The notes beneath the pieces are model-generated. The model searched no databases and was not told the origin of the DNA. It was given only the letters and a program-made list of their open reading frames with translations. DNA of 6,685 nt from Mesorhizobium sp. (GTDB lineage Bacteria; Pseudomonadota; Alphaproteobacteria; Rhizobiales; Rhizobiaceae): contig JAEKLU010000077.1 of assembly GCA_019509685.1 (NCBI GenBank), positions 1 through 6,685 of the forward strand. Direction: 5' to 3'. This document shows positions 1 through 6,199 of the stretch, one piece after another (position 1 is the first letter of the stretch; each line of letters begins with the position of its first letter). Both the position numbers and the translations under genes were made by a program.

Positions 1-2
1 AC

Positions 3-842
3 ATCACGCCACAGGACAAACGCGCCGCCCGCTTCGGCCTGTTCAACGCCATGTTCGGCACCGGCTTCATCGTCGGGCCGGTGCTCGGCGGATTGCTCGG
101 CGACCATTGGATCCGGCTGCCCTTCATCGCTGCCGCGATGCTCAACGCCGCAAACTTCGTGCTCGCCGTCTTCATCCTGCCGGAGTCGCGCACGCCATCC
201 AGGCAGAAGATCGATCTCGCCGCGCTCAACCCGCTGCGGCCGCTGCGCTGGGTGTTCTCAATGAAGGGGCTGGCGCCCATCGTGCTGGTCTATTTCATCC
301 TCTCCGGCGCCGGCGAAGCCTATGGCACCTGCTGGGCGCTCTGGGGTTTCGACACATTCGGCTGGAACGGCCTATGGATCGGCCTGTCGCTCGGCATGTT
401 CGGGCTCTGCCAGACGTTGGTGCAGGCCTTCCTGCCCGGCCCTGCCGCGCGGTTGCTCGGCGAGCGCAAGGCCTTCATCGTCGGCATGGCCTGCGCCTGC
501 ATCGCGCTGGCCGTGATGGCCTTCGCCAACCAGGGCTGGATGGTGTTCGCCATCATGCCGATGTTTGCGCTGAGCGGCATCGGCACGCCGGCCTTCCAGG
601 CTCTTGCCACCCGCCAGGTCGACGCCGCCCGCCAGGGCCAGTTGCAAGGCGTGCTGGCCTCCGCCGTGAGTCTCGCCTCGGTCATTGCCCCGCTCGCCTT
701 CTCGACCGTCTACTTCGCCACCCAGAGAGAGTGGCCCGGCGCCATCTGGCTCTCGGTGATCGTCATCAATGCGGTTGCTGTGCCGCTGGTGTTTGTCGGG
801 ACGCGGGCGAGCCGGCAAACGGAGGCGCCTGCGGGTGCGTAG
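3..842 (+). CDS. TetA-like (TCR/Tet family) MFS drug exporter, 5' end cut by window
   Basis: An inner-membrane proton-driven drug exporter of the major facilitator superfamily, from which 279 residues are visible. The frame is open from base 3, and the first methionine (base 51) lies in the middle of a conserved segment, so it is not the true start. The visible part begins in the loop before a glycine-rich helix (FIVGPVLGGLLGD), typical of TetA helix 5. It then shows about eight hydrophobic helices. The second-half loop GPAARLLGERKAFIVG is the degenerate copy of MFS motif A. The stretch GIGTPAFQALATRQVDAARQGQLQG is, by memory, characteristic of TetA/TCR exporters. The gene ends at TAG 840-842 and its last 77 bases overlap the convergent polymerase gene. 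The family is clear. The substrate is not, and relatives in soil bacteria often have no proven role in tetracycline resistance. Nothing ties it to the polysaccharide genes except position. Confidence 0.9.
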   Translation: MTPQDKRAARFGLFNAMFGTGFIVGPVLGGLLGDHWIRLPFIAAAMLNAANFVLAVFILPESRTPSRQKIDLAALNPLRPLRWVFSMKGLAPIVLVYFILSGAGEAYGTCWALWGFDTFGWNGLWIGLSLGMFGLCQTLVQAFLPGPAARLLGERKAFIVGMACACIALAVMAFANQGWMVFAIMPMFALSGIGTPAFQALATRQVDAARQGQLQGVLASAVSLASVIAPLAFSTVYFATQREWPGAIWLSVIVINAVAVPLVFVGTRASRQTEAPAGA

Positions 843-2244
843 TACGCCTCGCCGCGTTTCCGTAGAGCGCTACGCCTGCATCCCCTTGGCGCCCGTGAGA
901 CCGCGCCGGCCGATACAGCGCCAGCGCGATCACGACGAATTTGGTCATCAGCGCCGTCTTTGAAGCCAGGCTTTCGGAGGTGTTGATCAGGATCAGCCAG
1001 CCCAGCATCGGCAGCCAGATGCCGGAATGGCCGCGGCGCGCCACCTCGTGCATGAACAGCGCGAAGCCGAAGAAGACCAGAAGCGTGAAGAACGCGCCCT
1101 GGTAGAGGGTCATGCGGATGATCGGGTTCTCAATGCCCTGTTCGAGGCCGCCGATCCGGCGCAGGCTCTCCAGCAGGTCGATGTCGGGACCGACGATGAT
1201 GTCGCGCAGCTCGAGCTGGTTGAACAGGTCGAACATCTGGATGCGCGAATTGGCGCTGCCGTTGTCGGAGACGAAACGTGTGAGCAGCGCGTCGAAGAAG
1301 CCGTAGTAGCCGGCGAGCGCGACCGCCAGAGGCAAGAGCGCGCACAGCATGACCACCAGCGCAGCGGCCAAAAGGTTGACGCGCCCGGTCCTGAGCTGCG
1401 CGATGCCGCGGATGAACATATAGGCGCCGCCGAGCAGGATGGTCACCACCATGGCCGAGCGGCCGCCGAAAGCGACGAGCGCCGCGCATTGCAGGCCGAC
1501 GAGCCCGAGCCTCAGCGGCGTCTTCAACGACCGCGAACCGGACAGCAGCGCCAGCACGTAGATCGCGGTGACGGTGGCGTTGGAGAGCGGGTGCCCCTGC
1601 AGCGCCGTCGATCGCGGGTCGTTGACGAACACCACGCCGTCGAAGCGGTAGGGAAAGACCAGATGTTTCGTCGCGAATTCGAACAGCGCCAGCAGCGCGT
1701 TCACCGTCATGACGGTATGGACGACAACTTGCAGCCGGGCAAAGGTCTTCTCGTCGTCCTCGCCCAGCATCAGCACCAGCAGCGCCGGGGTCACGAAGGT
1801 GTCGATCATGCCGGCCATGCCGGGACGTTGCCTGAGGACGACGACGACAAGAAGCACCGCCGCGATCACCGCCATCAGCGCGCTGGCCGGCCGTCGGTCG
1901 GCGACATGCACGACATAGCCGACCGGATTGCCGAAGACGCAGGAGCGCCAGACGAACACCAGCACCAGCAGATAGGTGGACGGGTGGATCTTGCTCAGCG
2001 GGCTGCCCTGCAGGCCATCGTAATTATAGCCGGCCAGCCACAGCATGCCGCCCGACATGCCAAACAGAAGCAGCACCACGCCGGTGAGGCCGAGGCGGGT
2101 CAGCGCATCGACCGGAACGGTGCGCGGGCCAGCCGTACGATAGGAGGAGCTACCTTGGGGTGTCTGGAGCGGGACTGGCCGAGCCTGGATCTGGGCAGGC
2201 TCGATCGAGCCGGACTGGGTCGGGATGGACAGCAGCGAAGCCAT
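766..2244 (-). CDS. Wzy/O-antigen-ligase-like polysaccharide polymerase (VpsF-like)
   Basis: A 492-residue polytopic inner-membrane protein, probably the polymerase that joins lipid-linked repeat units of an exopolysaccharide in the periplasm. After a proline- and serine-rich cytosolic leader (residues 1-50) there are roughly ten to twelve hydrophobic segments between 53 and 444. Motifs fitting the Wzy/ligase class are GHPLSNA (217-223) and FGGRSAM (259-265, with the usual loop arginine), followed by a long soluble loop (about 316-377) containing DIIVGPDID. The overall style and the pairing with a GumC gene resemble the VpsF family; that subfamily name is from memory. Start: ATG at 2244, one base after the GumC-like stop (TGA-G-ATG), with a GAGG about ten bases upstream inside that gene, so translation is likely coupled. 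After the last helix a 48-residue hydrophilic Pro/Gln/Arg-rich tail runs into the transporter gene. The tail may be non-conserved read-through. It could alternatively be an O-antigen ligase rather than a polymerase. Confidence 0.82.
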   Translation of the reverse strand: MASLLSIPTQSGSIEPAQIQARPVPLQTPQGSSSYRTAGPRTVPVDALTRLGLTGVVLLLFGMSGGMLWLAGYNYDGLQGSPLSKIHPSTYLLVLVFVWRSCVFGNPVGYVVHVADRRPASALMAVIAAVLLVVVVLRQRPGMAGMIDTFVTPALLVLMLGEDDEKTFARLQVVVHTVMTVNALLALFEFATKHLVFPYRFDGVVFVNDPRSTALQGHPLSNATVTAIYVLALLSGSRSLKTPLRLGLVGLQCAALVAFGGRSAMVVTILLGGAYMFIRGIAQLRTGRVNLLAAALVVMLCALLPLAVALAGYYGFFDALLTRFVSDNGSANSRIQMFDLFNQLELRDIIVGPDIDLLESLRRIGGLEQGIENPIIRMTLYQGAFFTLLVFFGFALFMHEVARRGHSGIWLPMLGWLILINTSESLASKTALMTKFVVIALALYRPARSHGRQGDAGVALYGNAARRTTHPQAPPFAGSPASRQTPAAQQPH

Positions 2245-2245
2245 C

Positions 2246-4336
2246 TCAGGCCGCCTCGTCGACCAGCACGGCGCCAGTCGGCAGCCGCCCCATGACCGAG
2301 ATCGCCTGCGAGGTCGAGGCGACGTCGCGCATCGGCGTGGTGTTCAGCCGGGCAACGAGCAGGATCTCGTCGGCCATGGCGACCAGCGGCGAAACGTTGA
2401 GGTCGTCGGTGAGCGCGCCGCCATCGATGACGACGAGCTCGAAACTGTGGCTGGCTTCGGCCAGCATGCGATGGACGAAGTAGAGCGCCTGCGCTTCCTG
2501 GAACACCGCCGTCGGCCGGCCCCTGCCGACCAGCGCCACCGTGCTGCCGGGCGCATAGCGGCTGATCGCTTCCAACGGATAGTCGCCACGCATGACGTCG
2601 AGTATGCCGGGCTGCGGGTCCTTCTGGTCCTTGCCCGCATTGGTGTCGATGAACAGAACGCGGCGACCGCGCGCCGCCGCCGCATTGGCGAGCTGCCACG
2701 ACACCCTGGCGCGCTGCGCCTTGTCCTCTTGCGGCGACGTCACCAGGATCGAGGGCACCAGCGGCCAATCCGGCGGCCGCCTGGTCGAGGCGGCGATGCG
2801 CTGCAGCGCCAGCCCGGCGACGGCGTCGGTCCTCTGCGTCGGCGCATTGTGGCCAAAGGGCCAGGGCCGCTTGCGCACGGACTTGCCCGGCAGCACGCCC
2901 AGCACCGGCGCGTCGATGGCCGACTGCATCTGGTTGGAGGACAGCACGGTCGGCGCCAGATATTCCGCAATCAGCGCCAGGCCGGTACCCAGCGCCAGGC
3001 CGCCAAAGATGGCGCCGAACAGCAACAGCCATTTCGGCGGCCAGCTCTTCTTCAGCGCCGGCATGGCCTCCGAGATGATGCGCGCATTGGTGCTGTCGAC
3101 ATTGGTCTGCTCGCGCGTTTCCTGGGCGCGCTGCAAATAATTGGCATAGACGGTGCGCACGGCGTCGAGATCGCGCTGCAATTCGCGCAGCCGCACCGAG
3201 GCCTGATCGGTGTCGAGCGATTTCGACTTCATTGCCGCGACCTGGCCCTCCAGCGCCTTCTGGTTGGCCAGGGCTCGCCCGTAGTCGGTCTCGGCGGCGG
3301 TGACGATGCGGCCGAGCTCGCGCTGGATCAGCACATGCAGATCGCGCAGCTGCTGCTGAGCGGCGATCATCGCGGGGTGACGCGGCCCGAGCCCGGTGCC
3401 GAGCTGCGATATCTGATCGACCAGCGAGGCTTCCTGCGCCCTGAGGCTGGAAATGGTCGAGGAGCGCATGGCTTCCGAGGTCGCGTCCGGCGCGCCGCCC
3501 TGCCGGCGCAGCTGGTCGACCTGGGCCTTGAGCTGCTGGGTGCGCGCCTGCGCGGCGGTAAGCTCGGCATTGAGCCCGGTCAGCTCCTGGTCGCTGACAA
3601 GATTGCCCTGGGCCATCACCATGTTGTGCTGCGAGCGATAGGCCTCGACGGCGTTCTCGGCCTGCTCGACGCGCCGCTGCTGCTCATCGAGCCGCGCGGT
3701 GATTGCCTTGGACGCGTTGGCCGCCTTGTCCCTGCGCGCGTCCGCCTGGTCGGCGAGGTAGGCTTTGGCGATGGCGTTGGCCAGGTCCGACGCCTTCTGG
3801 GCGCTTTTGGCGGTGATGATGATGTTGAGCACCAGCACCTTGTCGTCGCGCTTTACCGCGAGGCGGCGGCGCAACGAATCCAGGGTGGTCGCCATTTTGT
3901 CGCTATCGCTGTCACCGAAGATCTTGGCCATCCAGCGGCCGAGCAAGCCTTGCCCGTTGAAGTCTGGATCCTCGGTGAGGTTGGTCGCCTTGATCGCGCG
4001 CAGCAGCACGCCATTCGACTGCGCGACGCTTACCTGGCTCTCGACCTGGGTGATGCCGCCATCGGGCGAGATGCGGCTTGGATTGACGTCGTTGGTGACG
4101 ACCTGGAGATCTTCCGGGTCGACGATGATCTGGGCCGTCGATGAGTAGAGCGCCGGCGTCAGCAAGGCATAGGCGAGCGTGACCAGCGTCAGCAGCGCGA
4201 CGGTGGCGAAGATCAGGAAGCGGCGGCGCAACAGGATGCGGCCGAGATCGCCAAGCTCGACCATGGCCGGCTGCGGTGCTGGTGCATAGACAGGCATCGG
4301 CGCCGACCCGTCCGGAGCGTACTGCTGAGGCACCAT
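2246..4336 (-). CDS. GumC/ExoP/Wzz-type polysaccharide co-polymerase with degenerate BY-kinase domain
   Basis: An inner-membrane chain-length and export protein of a Wzy-dependent polysaccharide pathway, 696 residues from the ATG at 4336. In order: a proline-rich cytosolic leader, first membrane helix (about 40-59), Wzz domain with YSSTAQIIVDPE, a long periplasmic coiled-coil region (about 196-413) containing GPRHPAM (317-323), a proline-rich segment PALKKSWPP (426-434), second helix (436-459), EYLAPTVLSS, then a C-terminal BY-kinase-like P-loop fold. That fold has lost its nucleotide site. The Walker A position reads SPQEDKAQRA (534-543) with no GK[ST]. Walker A' is VLFIDTN (560-566), Walker B is LVVIDGG (634-640), and there is no C-terminal tyrosine cluster. 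It therefore looks like a pseudokinase. The start is uncertain. ATG 4336 has no clear ribosome site. An in-frame TTG at 4354 has GGAG six bases upstream, and the frame opens with TTG at 4387. It is the first gene of a two-gene unit with the polymerase. Confidence 0.9.
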   Translation of the reverse strand: MVPQQYAPDGSAPMPVYAPAPQPAMVELGDLGRILLRRRFLIFATVALLTLVTLAYALLTPALYSSTAQIIVDPEDLQVVTNDVNPSRISPDGGITQVESQVSVAQSNGVLLRAIKATNLTEDPDFNGQGLLGRWMAKIFGDSDSDKMATTLDSLRRRLAVKRDDKVLVLNIIITAKSAQKASDLANAIAKAYLADQADARRDKAANASKAITARLDEQQRRVEQAENAVEAYRSQHNMVMAQGNLVSDQELTGLNAELTAAQARTQQLKAQVDQLRRQGGAPDATSEAMRSSTISSLRAQEASLVDQISQLGTGLGPRHPAMIAAQQQLRDLHVLIQRELGRIVTAAETDYGRALANQKALEGQVAAMKSKSLDTDQASVRLRELQRDLDAVRTVYANYLQRAQETREQTNVDSTNARIISEAMPALKKSWPPKWLLLFGAIFGGLALGTGLALIAEYLAPTVLSSNQMQSAIDAPVLGVLPGKSVRKRPWPFGHNAPTQRTDAVAGLALQRIAASTRRPPDWPLVPSILVTSPQEDKAQRARVSWQLANAAAARGRRVLFIDTNAGKDQKDPQPGILDVMRGDYPLEAISRYAPGSTVALVGRGRPTAVFQEAQALYFVHRMLAEASHSFELVVIDGGALTDDLNVSPLVAMADEILLVARLNTTPMRDVASTSQAISVMGRLPTGAVLVDEAA

Positions 4337-4438
4337 GAGCAGGGATGATTGCAAAGGTCGCTCCGACAACGCTCCATCTGCCGGCAAAGTCGAAATCGCG
4401 GCGTCGATCTAGCTATTCCCGGCAACGATTAAAACATT

Positions 4439-4456
4439 GTTAATTATGTTAATTAT
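4439..4456. repeat. Tandem 9-bp AT-rich direct repeat (GTTAATTAT x2)
   Basis: GTTAATTAT occurs twice with no gap (4439-4447 and 4448-4456), inside the only markedly AT-rich segment of the window. It sits just upstream of the sigma-54-like element, where bending sites for IHF or similar proteins are often found. A strict IHF consensus was not seen, so the role is open: a bend, a binding site, or part of the left-facing promoter. Confidence 0.5.
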
Positions 4457-4468
4457 TCATGTGGATCC

Positions 4469-4484
4469 TGGCATGAAGCTTGCA
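4469..4484 (+). promoter_or_regulatory. Sigma-54 (RpoN) -24/-12 promoter candidate
   Basis: The bases TGGCATG-AAGC-TTGCA match the RpoN consensus TGGCACG-N4-TTGC[A/T] with one mismatch, and the invariant GG (4470-4471) and GC (4482-4483) are exactly ten bases apart. It faces the GINT1-like gene. Taking the C at 4483 as -12, transcription would start near 4495, giving a leader of about 106 bases. A sigma-54 promoter needs an activator of the NtrC/NifA type, normally bound 80-150 bases upstream, which here would be near the start of the GumC-like gene. No known activator site was recognised there. Confidence 0.6.
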
Positions 4485-4493
4485 TTTCAGAGG

Positions 4494-4511
4494 TGCAACC
4501 TGGTTGCAACC
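4494..4511. repeat. Nested palindromes at the predicted transcription start
   Basis: TGCAACC-T-GGTTGCA (4494-4508) is a perfect inverted repeat with 7-base arms and a one-base centre. The overlapping GGTTGCAACC (4502-4511) is a second perfect palindrome, so TGCAACC also recurs as a direct repeat 11 bases apart, about one helical turn. It covers the predicted +1 of the sigma-54-like promoter. It looks like an operator for a dimeric regulator, possibly with two adjacent half-site pairs, but it could also act as a 5' hairpin in the transcript. No known regulator site was recognised. Confidence 0.45.
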
Positions 4512-4552
4512 GGAAGCGGAGAAACGAGGCGCATGCGGCGGGAATTTGATTT

Positions 4553-4568
4553 GGCGGGCTGGCCCGCC
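4553..4568 (+). other. GC hairpin in the 5' leader of the GINT1-like gene
   Basis: GGCGGG (4553-4558) can pair with CCCGCC (4563-4568) around the loop CTGG, giving a six-base-pair all-GC stem ending 32 bases before the start codon. It lies in the long predicted leader and could influence translation or message stability. There is no U-run after it, so it is not a usual intrinsic terminator. In GC-rich DNA such stems also arise by chance. Confidence 0.35.
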
Positions 4569-4600
4569 GGCACCGGACAGGAACAGCCGGGGCCATCGCC

Positions 4601-6109
4601 ATGCGGCTAGCCCTGCGTCTCAACGGGGATCGCGTGCGCGCTTTCCATGTCGCTCTGGCCGAGCGGCTCGCGCTGCTTCCCGGCATGGAACTCACCATCG
4701 ACGCCCGCCCGGCGGCCGGCGCTGTGCCGCGCGAGGCCGAGGCCCTGTTCCAGCTTGAAACGCTGATCCACCGCCTGCCCGCCAATGGCACGGCCAGGCG
4801 TGTGCCGCTTTCGGCACTGGCCGCCTACGCCAAGCCGTCTGGGCCGGTCGATCTTACCGTCGATCTGTGCGGCGACGTCGAGCTCGAAGGGCGCCGCGTC
4901 TGGCGCCTCAGCTATGACGGCGCCTGCGGCGAGGCGGCGCTGCTGGCGCTGATCCTTGCCGGCCGCACGCCCATTGCCCGCCTCGAGCAGAACGGCGCTG
5001 TCGTCGCCGAGGCGCGGCTCGGCACCGAATATCACGGCATCGCCCTTGCGTCCTTGCAGGACATGCTGGCGCGCTCCGCCAGCCTGATCGTGGCGGCCGT
5101 CGGCGGCGCGGCGCACTCGACCCTGCCGGTCTTGCCCGAACCGTCTTCCGAGGCGCTGCCGCCGGCCATGCCGTCGGCGGCAAAACTCGGCGTGCGGGCC
5201 GCCAAGGCGACGGCGCGCCGCATCGTCCAGCAGATCTATCATCTGTGCTACAACGCCCCGCATTGGCGGGTCGGCTGGCGCGAGACGCAAGGGCATGATC
5301 TCTACGAGTTGCGCGCCCATCCGCCGTCGGGCTGGCGCGACCTGCCCGACGACGGCAGCCGCTTTTACGCCGACCCCTTCCCTGTTCTCCATAAGGGCCA
5401 GGTGACGCTGTTCGTCGAGGATTACATCCACCGCACCGGCAAGGCGATCCTTTCGGCGGTGGCGTTCGGCCCCAACGGACCGGTCGGCCAACCGAAGCCG
5501 GTGCTGGAACTGCCCTATCACCTCTCCTACCCCTTCGTCTTCGAGCGCGACGGTGAGATGTGGATGGTGCCGGAAAGCGGGGCCAACCGCAGCGTCGACC
5601 TCTACCGCGCCACCGCCTATCCGGGCGGCTGGGTGAAGGAAGCGACCTTGTTGTCCGACATCGTCGCCAGCGACACCACATTGATCGAGCATGGCGGCCG
5701 CTGGTGGATGTTCGCCACCGTGCGCGACGGCGGCGGCGCCTTCTCCGACCAGTTGCATCTGTGGTCGGCGCCCGACTTCCGCGGACCATGGACGCCGCAT
5801 GCGAAGAACCCCGTGCTCATCGACATCGCTTCGGCGCGGCCGGCAGGCCGCATGGTTAGCCGTGGCGGCCAGCTTCTGCGCCCTGTGCAGGACTGCCGGC
5901 GCAGCTATGGCGCGGCGCTTGGCATCGCGCGCGTCACCCGGCTGGACGACGACGGCTTCGAGCAAGTCGTGGAGACGATCCTGACCTCGGGTGCAGGCTG
6001 GGCCGGCCGCAAGCTGCATACGCTCAACGAGGCGGGCGGGCTGGAATTCATCGACGGTTCGGCGATGGCGCCGCGCTGGAAACAAGCTAAGTCCCGGGAA
6101 TTAACCTAA
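4601..6109 (+). CDS. GINT1-like beta-propeller protein with N-terminal formyltransferase-like domain
   Basis: A 502-residue, probably cytosolic protein with no signal peptide or clear membrane helix. Residues about 218-490 look like the five-bladed, GH43-like propeller found at the N-terminus of plant glucosamine inositolphosphorylceramide transferase (GINT1_N type). Blade motifs include FYADPFPV (255-262), YPFVFERDGEMW (310-321), DTTLIEHGGRWWMF (358-371), LHLWSAPDF (385-393), ARPAGR (412-417), RPVQDC (427-432) and the closing HTLNEAGGLEFIDG (473-486). Residues 1-170 (for example VDLTVDLCGD, WRLSYDGACGE) resemble a very divergent formyltransferase-like domain; this is from memory and weak. 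A linker of about 45 residues, rich in Ala, Pro and Ser, joins them. The exact reaction is unknown; a role in sugar or glycolipid building is inferred from the family and the divergent exopolysaccharide genes. ATG 4601 is the only usual start after the in-frame TGA at 4547; its ribosome site is weak (GGGG, eight bases upstream). Probably sigma-54 controlled. Confidence 0.75.
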   Translation: MRLALRLNGDRVRAFHVALAERLALLPGMELTIDARPAAGAVPREAEALFQLETLIHRLPANGTARRVPLSALAAYAKPSGPVDLTVDLCGDVELEGRRVWRLSYDGACGEAALLALILAGRTPIARLEQNGAVVAEARLGTEYHGIALASLQDMLARSASLIVAAVGGAAHSTLPVLPEPSSEALPPAMPSAAKLGVRAAKATARRIVQQIYHLCYNAPHWRVGWRETQGHDLYELRAHPPSGWRDLPDDGSRFYADPFPVLHKGQVTLFVEDYIHRTGKAILSAVAFGPNGPVGQPKPVLELPYHLSYPFVFERDGEMWMVPESGANRSVDLYRATAYPGGWVKEATLLSDIVASDTTLIEHGGRWWMFATVRDGGGAFSDQLHLWSAPDFRGPWTPHAKNPVLIDIASARPAGRMVSRGGQLLRPVQDCRRSYGAALGIARVTRLDDDGFEQVVETILTSGAGWAGRKLHTLNEAGGLEFIDGSAMAPRWKQAKSRELT

Positions 6110-6118
6110 CTTTTCATT

Positions 6119-6143
6119 GCTACCAGGCTCGCGCCTGGGTTGC
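6119..6143 (+). other. Intercistronic hairpin
   Basis: CCAGGC (6123-6128) pairs perfectly with GCCTGG (6133-6138) around the loop TCGC; with one bulge and one mismatch the stem extends to 6119-6143. It lies 13-37 bases after the GINT1-like stop codon. No run of T follows on either strand, so it is not a classical intrinsic terminator; it may cap the 3' end of the upstream message or weaken read-through into the oxidoreductase gene. Confidence 0.4.
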
Positions 6144-6199
6144 TTGAGATTGTTTCGGCTACCGGAGATATTTGCCCCAATGGGCTGTGGAGTAGGGAA

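Larger units (their letters stand above)
4337..4600. promoter_or_regulatory. Divergent control region between the GumC-like and GINT1-like genes
   Basis: This 264-base stretch separates two divergent genes and must hold both promoters. Its right-facing half has a sigma-54-type element, palindromes and a leader hairpin, listed separately. The block at about 4427-4460 is strikingly AT-rich for this GC-rich DNA. For the left-facing gene no convincing sigma-70 -35/-10 pair could be picked; AT-rich hexamers on the minus strand between 4460 and 4405 are the likeliest place. The leftmost 51 bases may be coding if the GumC-like gene starts at one of its upstream TTG codons. Confidence 0.7.

Noticed and set aside
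1027..2295. Long plus-strand open frame opposite the polymerase gene (about 422 codons)
   Set aside because: Its product is rich in His, Arg, Gln and Asp with no fold-like pattern, typical of an antisense frame in GC-rich DNA; the minus-strand frame encodes a coherent membrane protein.
2225..4144. Long plus-strand open frame opposite the GumC-like gene (about 639 codons)
   Set aside because: Low-complexity Arg/Gly/His/Leu-rich product with no recognisable motif, while the opposite strand shows a complete Wzz/BY-kinase domain order.
4405..4460. Sigma-70 promoter for the GumC-like gene on the minus strand
   Set aside because: Several AT-rich hexamers exist but no -35/-10 pair with good spacing and match could be chosen by eye.
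4480..4758. Possible small gene or leader peptide starting at TTG 4480 in the control region
   Set aside because: It would start inside the promoter-like element, lacks a ribosome site, and its product is Arg/Gly/Ala-rich shadow sequence overlapping the GINT1-like gene.
4607..6085. Minus-strand open frame of about 492 codons opposite the GINT1-like gene
   Set aside because: Arg/His/Ala-rich shadow without motifs; the plus strand has clear propeller motifs.
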